Below are positions 48,862-57,866 of a DNA stretch of 64,000 bases, one piece after another. The notes below the pieces were generated by a model. That model was given only the letters and a program-made list of their open reading frames with translations, did not search any database and was not told where the DNA came from. The first letter of the stretch is position 1. Every line of letters starts with the position of its first letter. Both the position numbers and the translations under genes were made by a program. The stretch is from Tenericutes bacterium MO-XQ (lineage in GTDB: Bacteria; Bacillota_I; Bacilli_A; Acholeplasmatales; Acholeplasmataceae): positions 310,001 to 374,000 of the forward strand of contig CP017948.1 of the NCBI GenBank assembly GCA_002838185.1, in the 5' to 3' direction.

Positions 48862-49289
48862 TTTTTCTTGCTTTTGGGTGTATACACGCCCCTTTCTATC
48901 ATGTCTAACTTTTTTTGGAAATCTAGTTGTACCTCCAAAAACTTAATCCTAGCTTCTTTTCGTTCTAGTTGCTCTTCTAGGCTTAATTCTCTTTCCAATG
49001 GTCTCCCTGATAATCCTTTTCGCGTGTCTTGTAGTCCCATTATTCCAGATTTTTTATATGCTATTTTCCATCTATCTAACGCTTTTTGTGCTCTTGTTCG
49101 ACCAATAATTGTTAGATCAAATCCTGCCATCTCAAATATTTCAGTGCTCAGAAATCCTTCTTCTGATTTTGCTATTGCGAACTGTTTGAGTTCATCGCTG
49201 TATGTTATTCCTTTTGATCCAACTCGTTTTACATACTTGTTTTGTTTTAATATCTCTATTTCTTGCTCTGTGAATAGTTTTTTACTCAT
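48852..49289 (-). CDS. IS3-family OrfA (copy 2)
   Basis: 145 residues. Contains a helix-turn-helix region (ITYSDELKQFAIAKSEEGFLSTEIFEMAGF), the RTRAQKALDRWK block and a coiled coil (SLEEQLERKEARIKFLEVQLDFQKKL). Ends KSKKKHK at a six-A run (48861-48866 on the minus strand) followed by C, a plausible -1 slip site into orfB. GAGGTGA ribosome site before the ATG. Confidence 0.9.
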   Translation of the reverse strand: MSKKLFTEQEIEILKQNKYVKRVGSKGITYSDELKQFAIAKSEEGFLSTEIFEMAGFDLTIIGRTRAQKALDRWKIAYKKSGIMGLQDTRKGLSGRPLERELSLEEQLERKEARIKFLEVQLDFQKKLDMIERGVYTPKSKKKHK

Positions 49290-49374
49290 TGTTCATCACC
49301 TCTCTTTATTAGTATACAAAAAAAGAACCTAAAAATAGCTTCCTTTTTTCAAAGTGTCTATTTTATAGGTTCCA

Positions 49375-49542
49375 TTTTATTTCAATCTTAACCTTTTTTC
49401 TTTTGTTTATGTTTACCAGGGTTCTTCTATTATTAGGCTCAAATCTCAATAAGCCAAAATAGATTGGAGAGAGTATGAAAGATTAGAAGCATCTGCTTAC
49501 TGTCACTTTAATCAGTATCGAATTTAATTTTTTTATTTAATG
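49375..49542. other. Short spacer with a 24-codon coding-like scrap
   Basis: Between IS3 copy 2 and the next terminator. The plus strand at about 49457-49528 reads AKIDWREYERLEASAYCHFN and stops at TAA without a start. It could be the last residues of a lost gene, or chance. Confidence 0.25.
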
Positions 49543-49569
49543 CAAAAAAAAGACCACCGAAGTGGTCTT
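49543..49569 (-). terminator. Intrinsic terminator of the PrsA-like gene
   Basis: On the minus strand AAGACCAC, tetraloop TTCG, GTGGTCTT followed by eight T. Very stable hairpin. Confidence 0.92.
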
Positions 49570-49577
49570 AATCATAA

Positions 49578-52541
49578 TTAATTTCCGTTTAAGATATCTA
49601 AGATACCGCCGAATAATGCTTCATAGTTAGTGTCATAAACGCCACCGTTTTCTGAAAGCATGTATCCATGCATTTGACGTAAGTTGATTTCTCTGATTGT
49701 GTCTAAACGAGCACCATCAGCTGAATCACTAAAGTCAACGTCATCTAATAAGCTAAAGATTAATTCTCTTTGCATATAAGTACCTTGATAAACAGTTAAT
49801 ACTGGTTGTAAGTAACTTGTTACAGCAGTTTGAACATTTGTTGGAAGTTCAACACCTTCATCAGATAATGAACCTAATAAATAGTATTTGATTTGTCCAG
49901 CAGTTAATGTTTCTGAATCACTGTTATAAACATTGATTGTTTCATCATCAGCTAATACATAATCGCCATCTTCATCGTCTGCTTCATCGTAGATTGCAGA
50001 AGTAGTTGCGCCTATTCTATTTGCTAAAATGAAATGATATCCGAATGATGATTTAACAAGTTCTAACTCAGTTTCAGTGATTGCATTAGATGTATTTACC
50101 CAAGCATCATAGAAATCTAAGTATGGGAATAATGAATCATCATCTTCCATATCAATTAGAATGTCATGAATTGCCATTGCACGATCATAGAATACTTCGT
50201 CTAATACTGATGAACCAGTAATAAAGTTAGATTTGTTCGTTACAGCAGAAGTAATGTCTTCAAACTTCAAGTAGAAACCTAATTGACGGTATTCTGCCCA
50301 TACGCTTTCAAGTGTGTAATCATATGGTGGAATTGAACTACCAATTTGGATACGTCCTGAATTGTTAAAGTCATTAGCGATAGCGTTTAAGCCTTCTTTC
50401 ATGCCTCTATATAATCCAATACGTGAATAAACTAAATCGATTAAATCAATTAATCCATTGATCACTTCTGTTTGAGAAGCAGCATCTAATGTGTCTAAGT
50501 ATTCTTGAGGATCATCTGGAGTACCATCACCATTTTGGTCAAAGTATACAAGTAAGTGACTTACTGTAATTGATTCAAAGTTGTTATATTGTCTTTCTGC
50601 TAATGTAGCAAAACTTGAGAATATATCATCATTTCCGAAATGTACTTCATAATCTTCTAAATATTGTTGTCTTAATGCAGGATATACATATAAGTTATTG
50701 ATTGCTTCTTGGTTTGATCTTGAACCAAATGCAGTTAATAAGAAGTTTTGTCTACCCATGCTTGCTGGATAACCAGAAGATGCGAAGTTGTCTGATGAGA
50801 ATTGTGAAATGATATTTTCGAATTGTTCTGTATAATCATCTAAATCAGCATCTGATACAGTATATACATCACTTGCTTCAAAATATTTGTTAGCTAACAT
50901 GTCTAATGCTAAGTTGATACCATAAGATGCTTCTAGTTTGTTATAGAAATCTTCAACAGTAATTTCGATATCGCCAACTTTAGCAACTACATCACCAGTT
51001 TCGTTTTTATCTGAACCATCATAACCATAACTTTGGTCATAAAATACTCTAACGATTGGATCAAAAATATCTAAAGTTTGTTCATCATATAATTCAGTAA
51101 CTTTTGCAGTTACATAATTATCTGTTAATTTAGATTCTAATAATTCATTTTTCATTTCAGCTTTGATATCTAAAGCTTCAGTAGAATCATCAAAAATTTC
51201 AGCATCTGGATTTTCAGGATCTTCAACTAAAATACCTTCTTCAGTTTCGCTTTCATCATCTAATTTAAATACTAAATAACGAGCGTTACCGAATGTTTGA
51301 ATTCTTGATGAATAAGGTTTACCATCAGCAGTGTCATCTGGATCTTCCATATCAGCTTCTGCGATTAACGTATCATAGATATGACTTCTAAGGCTTGTAT
51401 TGATGTCTGTTAAGTCGTCATAAGTATAAGTTGTTGTATAATCATTGCCATCGCCGACGATTGAAACACCATCAGTGTCAAGTTTGATTGGTGCTGCTGG
51501 GTTTAATAAGTTGTAAATTTCAATGAACTTAGCTTTTACACCTTCTGGTAAAAGTTTAATATCAGAGAAACCATCAGCTCTATCAGTATTGATAATATAA
51601 GCTTTGTAGTAATCTTCATAATCTTGAACAGTGAGCATGTCACGATCTTCAAGATCAACGCCTAATTTAGAAGTTAGTTCTAAGTCATCTAAAATGTCTC
51701 TTACATGAGCATAGTCAGGACTATCTAAATCAATATAACCAGGATTACCTTCTAAGATTCTAATGTCTGGTAATTCATACCAGAAACCTTTTGAATCAGA
51801 TTTTAATCCTACTTGATATAAAGCAGCGTTTGCTTCGTTTAAGTTAATGAAGCGAACAACTAATGCATCTACATCATATTGACCTTCTTTGTTAGCTTTG
51901 TAATAAGATACGATGTCTTCATCTGCAATATAAGCATCACTTTCTTCATCGTTAACTTCTTCATCTAATAATGTTTTAGCATAAGCTCTTTGAGCAACTC
52001 TTAAAGCATAACGATCTAACATGAAGTCTAGTGTATGATATCCAGTGAATGGATTTTCCTCAGTTTGTGCTAAACCAAGTAATGCATCAATAACATCTTG
52101 AATAACCATGTTGTTATCAAGTAAGTATACAGAGTCTGCATATCTTTCGATATTTCTAATGTACAATTCTGGGTTTTCATCATAAAGGTTTTGTAAGTCC
52201 TCTAATTCTGTTGATCCATGAATTGCTTGATTGACTGTGTCATCAAGATAACCAACTAGGGTTTCATCTCCATTAGCAAGTTTTGCTTCTGCATCTTCGA
52301 TATATGTTTTAAATAATTCTTCGTCAACCATAGTTGCTAAAGTTGATGCGCCTTGCATACGAAGTTGATCATATAATTCTTTTTCTGTAATAGTTATATC
52401 TCCATATGTTAGATAAACATTATCATCTGATAAGTTTCCATATGGTGTTTTTTCACTGCCAGAACAAGCAGCTAATGTTAGAACACCTGCTGCTACGAGC
52501 ACAAGTAGCGCAAATCTTCTAATATTTTTTAATTGATTCAT
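49578..52541 (-). CDS. Very large PrsA/SurA-like foldase lipoprotein
   Basis: 987 residues, acidic. Signal peptide with lipobox LTLAAC (Cys26), so it is anchored outside the membrane. Two SurA/PrsA-type N-terminal modules open with VYLTYGDITITEKELYDQL near residue 43 and VVAKVGDIEITVEDFYNKLE near 517. A parvulin-like rotamase seems split: ITVSHLLVYFDQ near 657 and SSFGYHFILANRIG near 832, with about 170 residues between. DQNGDGTPDDP inside it resembles a calcium loop. PrsA proteins are usually 280-350 residues. Likely role: folding of secreted proteins. Catalytic activity is doubtful because the rotamase core is interrupted. Confidence 0.75.
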   Translation of the reverse strand: MNQLKNIRRFALLVLVAAGVLTLAACSGSEKTPYGNLSDDNVYLTYGDITITEKELYDQLRMQGASTLATMVDEELFKTYIEDAEAKLANGDETLVGYLDDTVNQAIHGSTELEDLQNLYDENPELYIRNIERYADSVYLLDNNMVIQDVIDALLGLAQTEENPFTGYHTLDFMLDRYALRVAQRAYAKTLLDEEVNDEESDAYIADEDIVSYYKANKEGQYDVDALVVRFINLNEANAALYQVGLKSDSKGFWYELPDIRILEGNPGYIDLDSPDYAHVRDILDDLELTSKLGVDLEDRDMLTVQDYEDYYKAYIINTDRADGFSDIKLLPEGVKAKFIEIYNLLNPAAPIKLDTDGVSIVGDGNDYTTTYTYDDLTDINTSLRSHIYDTLIAEADMEDPDDTADGKPYSSRIQTFGNARYLVFKLDDESETEEGILVEDPENPDAEIFDDSTEALDIKAEMKNELLESKLTDNYVTAKVTELYDEQTLDIFDPIVRVFYDQSYGYDGSDKNETGDVVAKVGDIEITVEDFYNKLEASYGINLALDMLANKYFEASDVYTVSDADLDDYTEQFENIISQFSSDNFASSGYPASMGRQNFLLTAFGSRSNQEAINNLYVYPALRQQYLEDYEVHFGNDDIFSSFATLAERQYNNFESITVSHLLVYFDQNGDGTPDDPQEYLDTLDAASQTEVINGLIDLIDLVYSRIGLYRGMKEGLNAIANDFNNSGRIQIGSSIPPYDYTLESVWAEYRQLGFYLKFEDITSAVTNKSNFITGSSVLDEVFYDRAMAIHDILIDMEDDDSLFPYLDFYDAWVNTSNAITETELELVKSSFGYHFILANRIGATTSAIYDEADDEDGDYVLADDETINVYNSDSETLTAGQIKYYLLGSLSDEGVELPTNVQTAVTSYLQPVLTVYQGTYMQRELIFSLLDDVDFSDSADGARLDTIREINLRQMHGYMLSENGGVYDTNYEALFGGILDILNGN

Positions 52542-52674
52542 TGTGTGTTCACTCCTTCAATTGTTTCATACAAGCAAGTATAATATAGCATTTTTTAGGG
52601 TATAAATGCAACCACTTTCATTTTATTTTATAATATCACATATTTTTATGTTAAGATAATAGAAGGTGATAGGC

Positions 52675-53445
52675 TTGGAAATATATGTTTTAGCCAGTGG
52701 ATCGAAGGGCAATATGACCTACTTAAAAGTAGGACATATTAAATTGTTTGTAGATGCTGGGATAAGTTATAAGAAAATTAAAGAAAAAATGATGAATTAT
52801 GGGGAAGATTTAAATGAGGTAAAAACCCTACTTTTGACCCATGAACATTCAGACCATACCATTGGATTAAAAATGTTACTCAAGCATCATGTGATTACAG
52901 ATGTTTATATGACAAAAGGTACAATGGATGGGTTAGCTGTAGATGTTAAAGAAATGATTCCTCATATCCATGTCATTAAGTCTGAAGATCACTTTAATCT
53001 TTTAGATCTTGATATCCAAACATTTATGATCTCTCATGATGCAAATGAACCTGTTGGGTTTGTTGTAAAACATGGAGATAAAAAAGTCTGTTTTGTCAAT
53101 GATACAGGATATGTTGATCAAGCATATTATGAGCTATTAACAGATGCTGATTGTTACTTACTTGAAGCCAATCACCATCCTACAAAACTCATGCAGTCAT
53201 TAAGACCTTTTTTGCTTAAGAAAAGGATTTTAGGAGAAAAAGGACATTTGTCAAATGATGATGCTGCATGGCTTGTTAATGCACTTGCAAAAAACAAACC
53301 CACAAAATGGATTGTGACACATATTTCAGAAGACTGCAACTCCATTTTAGATATAGAAGAATCAATCGTAAAAATCTTTGATGATCCTACGAAAGTCGAG
53401 GTTTTTTATGCGACTAAAGAAGGTCTTGAGGTTGTTAAGATATGA
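52675..53445 (+). CDS. walJ: WalJ/YycJ-like metallo-beta-lactamase-fold hydrolase
   Basis: 256 residues from TTG 52675, which follows GAAGGTGAT and gives the canonical opening EIYVLASGSKGN; a GTG at 52666 overlaps the ribosome site. Metal-binding HEHSDHTIGL near residue 58 and later His/Asp in NDTGYVD and EANHH. YycJ proteins are exonuclease-like and linked to DNA repair. Followed with 4-base overlap by rlmH, the same neighbourhood as in Bacillus. Confidence 0.88.
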   Translation: MEIYVLASGSKGNMTYLKVGHIKLFVDAGISYKKIKEKMMNYGEDLNEVKTLLLTHEHSDHTIGLKMLLKHHVITDVYMTKGTMDGLAVDVKEMIPHIHVIKSEDHFNLLDLDIQTFMISHDANEPVGFVVKHGDKKVCFVNDTGYVDQAYYELLTDADCYLLEANHHPTKLMQSLRPFLLKKRILGEKGHLSNDDAAWLVNALAKNKPTKWIVTHISEDCNSILDIEESIVKIFDDPTKVEVFYATKEGLEVVKI

Positions 53446-53885
53446 TTAAATTAATTGTTGTTGGAAAAATGAATCAAAAATATCTTAATGAAGGCATTAA
53501 TTACTATAAAAAACAAATACCTGGTGGATTAGAAATCATTGAGATTAAAGATGAAAAAGATGAAAGTGGCATGTCAGTTGAAGGTGAACGTATTTTGAGC
53601 AAAGTAAAACCTACTGATGTTTTATGTGTACTTGCGATTAAAGGCAAAATGATGGACAGCGAAGCATTTTCAAGTTATATTGAACATGTACAAACGTATC
53701 ATCAAGGAGATTTGGTATTTGTCATAGGTGGATCTTATGGATTAAGTGATGCTGTTTACGAAAGAGCAAATCAAAAGATTTCTTTTTCAAACATGACATT
53801 TCCACATCAATTGATGAGATTAATTTTAGTTGAACAAATTTATAGAGCCTTTATGATTATGAAAAACCATCCATATCATAAGTAA
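53442..53885 (+). CDS. rlmH: 23S rRNA pseudouridine-1915 N3-methyltransferase
   Basis: 147 residues, slightly shorter than the usual 155-159 because of a short middle region. SPOUT fold with FVIGGSYGLSDAVYERANQKISFSNMTFPHQLMRLILVEQIYRA, the SAM-binding knot. Methylates pseudouridine in helix 69 of 23S rRNA. ATGA overlap with walJ. Confidence 0.94.
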   Translation: MIKLIVVGKMNQKYLNEGINYYKKQIPGGLEIIEIKDEKDESGMSVEGERILSKVKPTDVLCVLAIKGKMMDSEAFSSYIEHVQTYHQGDLVFVIGGSYGLSDAVYERANQKISFSNMTFPHQLMRLILVEQIYRAFMIMKNHPYHK

Positions 53886-53896
53886 GGGGGAAGTAT

Positions 53897-54541
53897 ATGG
53901 TAAAGAAAAAGTATATTTTTTGGGATTTTAACGGTACAATCCTAGATGATTTAAAATTGTGTCACACAATTTTAAATGAAATGTTAGAAGATGTTGATCG
54001 AAAAACAGTCACATTAGAAGAATATTTAAATATCTTTGATTTTCCTGTTAAAAACTATTATGCAAAAGTTTATGATTTAGATGAAACACCTTTTGAAGAA
54101 CTCTCAAAGACATTTATTTCTAAGTATCAACCAAGAAGTTTAAATGAATCACTTCATGATGGTGTCTTAGATGCAATGTTTTATTTCCAATCTTTAGGAA
54201 TCAAAAATGTGTTATTATCTGCATCAGAACAAAACAATTTAGAAGCACAAGTTAAACATTTTCAAATTGGACATTATTTTGAAGCTGTATTAGGTACAGA
54301 TAATGTGCATGGTGAAAGCAAGATTGATGTCGCTAAAGCGTATGTAAAAGCACATAAAATCAATCCGAAAGATGCTGTCATGATTGGGGATACACTTCAT
54401 GATGCTGAGGTTGCACAAACTTTAGGATTTGATGTGATTTTATACACAAAAGGTCATCAGCATAAAGATCGACTTAAAACATATCTAACCATAGATCATT
54501 TCTATGAGTTATCTAGAATTATATTTAAAAAAGAAAAGTAG
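53897..54541 (+). CDS. HAD-superfamily phosphatase, phosphoglycolate-phosphatase-like
   Basis: 214 residues. Nucleophile Asp10 in FWDFNGTILDD; the second position of the usual D-x-D is Asn (D-F-N-G-T), seen in some PGP-like members. Later motifs: LLSASE, GESKIDVAKAYV (Lys) and MIGDTLHDAEVA. Cytosolic small-molecule phosphatase, substrate unknown. Its TAG stop overlaps the left inverted repeat of IS3 copy 3, so the native C-terminus may be slightly altered. Confidence 0.85.
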   Translation: MVKKKYIFWDFNGTILDDLKLCHTILNEMLEDVDRKTVTLEEYLNIFDFPVKNYYAKVYDLDETPFEELSKTFISKYQPRSLNESLHDGVLDAMFYFQSLGIKNVLLSASEQNNLEAQVKHFQIGHYFEAVLGTDNVHGESKIDVAKAYVKAHKINPKDAVMIGDTLHDAEVAQTLGFDVILYTKGHQHKDRLKTYLTIDHFYELSRIIFKKEK

Positions 54542-54558
54542 ACCAGGTTGAAATGATA

Positions 54559-54604
54559 AGATGTTAGTAGACACACAAAAAAGTCTACTAGCATCTTTTT
54601 TATG
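54559..54604 (+). terminator. Strong terminator inside the left end of IS3 copy 3
   Basis: 15-bp stem AAGATGTTAGTAGAC / GTCTACTAGCATCTT (one G-U) with 9-base loop and T7. Located between the inverted repeat and orfA, so it would block transcription entering the element from outside. Confidence 0.9.
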
Positions 54605-54630
54605 TTTAAATATAAAGGGAGGTATTGAAG

Positions 54631-55014
54631 ATGGGAAGACCAAAAGGAACACCTAACAGAAAGCCTATGAGATACTTTACTAAAGATGAGAAATATGAAT
54701 ATGTGAAAATGATTATTGAAGGTGAGATCAGTTTAACACAACTATCGAAGAACAACGATTTATCTTTAGGTATGTTATCCACTTGGGTAAAGAGATATCA
54801 GGAAGGAGGTATTGAAGCGCTCGAAAATAAAAGAAAGCCTGGCAATCCACTGTCGAAGTATCTAAGGAGAAAGTCACTCACACCTACGGAACAACTTGAA
54901 TATGAGAATATGAAATTAAAGATAGAAAATGAACGCTTAAAAAAAGGATACTCCACAGAGGAGGTGATGGTCATAAGACGAAAAAGATCATCCAAAAAGA
55001 ATACGAAATCATAA
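54631..55014 (+). CDS. IS3-family OrfA (copy 3)
   Basis: 127 residues from ATG 54631, after AAGGGAGG. MGRPKGTPNRKPMRYF opening, helix-turn-helix SLTQLSKNNDLSLGMLSTWVKRYQEGG, then a coiled coil (TPTEQLEYENMKLKIENERLKKG). A seven-A run at 54939-54945 followed by GG is in phase for -1 frameshifting into orfB, with AGGAGGTGATGG a short distance downstream (54959-54970). Confidence 0.92.
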   Translation: MGRPKGTPNRKPMRYFTKDEKYEYVKMIIEGEISLTQLSKNNDLSLGMLSTWVKRYQEGGIEALENKRKPGNPLSKYLRRKSLTPTEQLEYENMKLKIENERLKKGYSTEEVMVIRRKRSSKKNTKS

Positions 55015-55871
55015 AATTATTAAGTAATAATTATAATGTTAAAGGATTATGTCGTTATATGGAAGTATCGAGATCTGGTTATTACAAATGGATAAAAAGA
55101 AAAGGCCAGTTAAACCAATATGAAATCAATAGAAAAGACTTAACTGCACTACTTATTGAAATGCATGAAAAACATTCTACATGGGGATATAGACATCTAG
55201 CTGATCAAATTAGAAAAGAAACTGGATGGATATTTTCAGACCTCTTAGCACACAGGTGCTGTAAAGCTGCAGGGATTAGATCAACAGCAAGAAAACATTA
55301 CAACCCACCAGGTGAAGAGCATGAAATTTATCCCAATCTTATTGGGAAGAACTTCACAGCATCGAGACCCTTCGAAAAAGTCTGTACAGATACCACAAGT
55401 TTTTATCATAAAAGTATCAAATATGATTGGAACATCTATCTTGATCTATACAACAATGAAATCATAAGTTATGATTTAAGGATAAGCAAATCAGGACATG
55501 GTGCGAAAAATCATTATAGTGCGTTAAAACGCTTCTTAAAAACTAAAGAAAAAAGAGGATATAAAAGCCAGGTAACGATTCTCCACTCGGACCAAGGCGC
55601 AATATATACCTCCAGAGCATTTAATGCTCACTTTGATTCTACCATAAAACGTTCAATGTCGCGTATAGCAACACCAACAGATAATCCAGTTTTAGAATCA
55701 ATTAATGGTTGGATTAAAGATGAACTGATGATTGATTTTAATATGAAATACAGCGAAGATATACAACAAACGATCAAAGATTATGTTAAATACTATAACG
55801 AAACAAGAACAGCTTATGCCCTAAAATACAAAAGCCCAGTTCAATATCGAACTGAGCAATTATTTAACTAA
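54945..55871 (+). CDS. IS3-family OrfB transposase (copy 3), expressed by -1 frameshift
   Basis: Open from the slip site at 54945; the segment KTKKIIQKEYEIIKLL is conserved in this family and lies before the first ATG at 55059, so translation must begin in OrfA. DDE motifs: CTDTTSFYHKSIKYDWNIYLDLY, ILHSDQGAIYTSRAF and PVLESINGWIKDEL. Ends with KYKSPVQYRTEQ. Intact. Confidence 0.92.
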   Translation, partial: RILHRGGDGHKTKKIIQKEYEIIKLLSNNYNVKGLCRYMEVSRSGYYKWIKRKGQLNQYEINRKDLTALLIEMHEKHSTWGYRHLADQIRKETGWIFSDLLAHRCCKAAGIRSTARKHYNPPGEEHEIYPNLIGKNFTASRPFEKVCTDTTSFYHKSIKYDWNIYLDLYNNEIISYDLRISKSGHGAKNHYSALKRFLKTKEKRGYKSQVTILHSDQGAIYTSRAFNAHFDSTIKRSMSRIATPTDNPVLESINGWIKDELMIDFNMKYSEDIQQTIKDYVKYYNETRTAYALKYKSPVQYRTEQLFN

Positions 55872-55922
55872 TGTTTTTTTAGTGTCTACAAACTCTTTAC
55901 TATTTCAACCAGGTCTACTTTT

Positions 55923-57536
55923 TTATATGATATAGAATAATAATAATGATAACGATGATATATAAAAGATAAATAGATAATTTGCAGTTTCGAAAGTCAT
56001 CTGAAATGATCTGATCACTTGAACAGGCTTATAATCTTTATCGATATAGTATTTAAAGAGTATATACCCAATGCCAATATATATGATGTAATCTAGCCAT
56101 GCTTTTAGATCAAATAGCTTAACATAAGATAAATCTAAGCCATAGATCAGTTCGCCAATGGGTTTGTAAAAAATACCTATACCGATACATAATAAACCAA
56201 TAGTGATGATGGATACAAACTGTTTAGCATCTTTTCGCTTTTCAAGATCAACTTTTTTCCCAAATAATATTTGTGAAAACTTAATAAAAGAAGTAACAGT
56301 TCCAACATTGACCAATGTGTATAATAACATTTTGAAAGGTTCTGCTTTAAAACTATACTTAATAAGTGTTTTAGACACATACCCATTAAAAAATGGTGCA
56401 CCACTAATCGATAACATACCAATAATCAAGAAAATAGATGTGATTGGCATGGATCTAAAAACCCCTCTAATCGCATAAATCTTTTTCGTCTTATACTCAT
56501 ATATGATTAATCCGGCACAAAGAAATAGTAAAGACTTAAATAATGCATGATTAATAATATGCATAAGTCCACCAGTAAAAGATAATCCATATCCAAAAGA
56601 TAACCCCATCATCATGAGTCCAATTTGAGATATGGTATGATGTGCGAGTATTTGTTTTAAATCTTTTTGAACTAAAGCTAGAATAACCCCTGCAAGAGCT
56701 GTTAATGCACCAATATAAAAGAACACTTCAGTCATATGATATGTATCATAACCAAACATATAGACATGAATTCTTATGAATAAGTATAATCCACCTTTAA
56801 CAAGTAATCCAGAAAGTAAAGCTGATAAAGAAGTATAAGCAACGCCGTGTGCTTTAGGCAACCAAGTAAATAGAGGGAATAACGCAGATTTAACACTGAT
56901 TCCAGAAATCATTAATACGTATGCGAGTTTTACCATTTGATGGTTTTGGTGTAACCCTATATTTTCTTGTAAGTAACTGATATTAATAGAACCATAAGTG
57001 TAATATAAAATGATAATACCAATTAAGAAAAACATCGCACCTAATGTGTTTAATAGTAGATAATAGATGGCAGCTTTTAATGAAGGACCATTTTTCTTAT
57101 AAGAGATTAAAATGGTAATTAATACAGTGATGAGTTCTAAGAAGATAAATAAGTTAAATAAATCATTTGTTTGTAAAAATGCTAAAAATATACCTTCTAA
57201 AAACATTAAGAAAAATAAATATTTGTGATAGATGCGATTTGTTTTATATGTGTAAAATAAAACAGAAGTCCACATGAATATAGATAAACCGATAAATGTA
57301 AGAGATAATGTATCATTTTTTAAGGTTATCGCAAACTTATCATCCCATCCACCTAAAACAATATAAGCTACATTTGGATTTTGTGTGTAATGATACACAT
57401 ATAATCCAAATAAAGTTGCGAGTATCAGTTGAGATAAAAACACAATAGATGTTACATGCTTGTTTTTAACCAAGTAAATGATAATACCCGTAAAAATGGG
57501 TATAAAAATAAAGAATACAGGAAATAATTCTACCAT
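55923..57536 (-). CDS. mrpD: Mrp-type antiporter subunit D (proton-pumping NuoN/MbhH-like)
   Basis: 537 residues, about 14 helices. Proton_antipo_M core with the conserved TM5 Glu in FLELITVLITILISY, TM7 Lys in SGISVKSALFPLFTWLPKAHGVAYTSLSALLSG, and HHTISQIGLMMMGL. The only antiporter-like large subunit in the operon. Last gene of the minus-strand operon; the IS3 copy 3 right end is 3-5 bases after its stop, so any native terminator is displaced. Confidence 0.9.
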   Translation of the reverse strand: MVELFPVFFIFIPIFTGIIIYLVKNKHVTSIVFLSQLILATLFGLYVYHYTQNPNVAYIVLGGWDDKFAITLKNDTLSLTFIGLSIFMWTSVLFYTYKTNRIYHKYLFFLMFLEGIFLAFLQTNDLFNLFIFLELITVLITILISYKKNGPSLKAAIYYLLLNTLGAMFFLIGIIILYYTYGSINISYLQENIGLHQNHQMVKLAYVLMISGISVKSALFPLFTWLPKAHGVAYTSLSALLSGLLVKGGLYLFIRIHVYMFGYDTYHMTEVFFYIGALTALAGVILALVQKDLKQILAHHTISQIGLMMMGLSFGYGLSFTGGLMHIINHALFKSLLFLCAGLIIYEYKTKKIYAIRGVFRSMPITSIFLIIGMLSISGAPFFNGYVSKTLIKYSFKAEPFKMLLYTLVNVGTVTSFIKFSQILFGKKVDLEKRKDAKQFVSIITIGLLCIGIGIFYKPIGELIYGLDLSYVKLFDLKAWLDYIIYIGIGYILFKYYIDKDYKPVQVIRSFQMTFETANYLFIFYISSLSLLLFYII

Positions 57537-57865
57537 TATTTATCTCCTTTCAAAATGACTTTCCATTCAATACTTCCATAATGATGGAAAATCTTTATAC
57601 ATAGCATAAGTGCTAAAGAAGTAATGGTTGATCCAATAACGATGGTTGTGATCATCAAAGCTTGTGGGATAGGATCTACAATCTCTATGCCTAAGCTAGA
57701 TAAAATAGGAATCACTCCACCTTCATAAGCTCCTAAATTTAAAAATAAGAGTATCGTTCCAGCTTCAACAATTGTGATGCAAAAAACAGATTTAATGATG
57801 TTTTTACTTACAGATAAGCCGTAGATACCAACTAAGATGACAATAAAGGATAAGATTGGATTCAT
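57536..57865 (-). CDS. mrpC: Mrp-type antiporter subunit C (NuoK-like)
   Basis: 109 residues, three helices. NuoK/MnhC pattern: IVILVGIYGLSVSKNIIKSVFCITIVEAGTILLFL with a buried Glu, and DPIPQALMITTIVIGSTITSLALML. It shares one base with mrpD. Small membrane subunit contacting the D subunit. Confidence 0.9.
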   Translation of the reverse strand: MNPILSFIVILVGIYGLSVSKNIIKSVFCITIVEAGTILLFLNLGAYEGGVIPILSSLGIEIVDPIPQALMITTIVIGSTITSLALMLCIKIFHHYGSIEWKVILKGDK

Positions 57866-57866
57866 A

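Larger units (their letters stand above)
47872..49374 (-). mobile_element. IS3-family insertion sequence (copy 2, different subgroup)
   Basis: Inverted repeats: left TGGACCCA...GACACTTTAAAAAAAGG from 47872 and the matching right end (reverse complement TGGAACCT...GACACTTTGAAAAAAGG) at 49374. Matching TAAA lies outside both. Two overlapping frames on the minus strand encode OrfA and OrfB. No clear target duplication. Confidence 0.85.
54536..55920 (+). mobile_element. IS3-family insertion sequence (copy 3)
   Basis: Inverted repeats AAGTAGACCAGGTTGAAAT at the left and ATTTCAACCAGGTCTACTT at the right, with a second matching block TAGACAC about 13 bases further in. It lies between the stop codons of the convergent HAD and mrpD-like genes, within a few bases of each. 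Confidence 0.88.
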
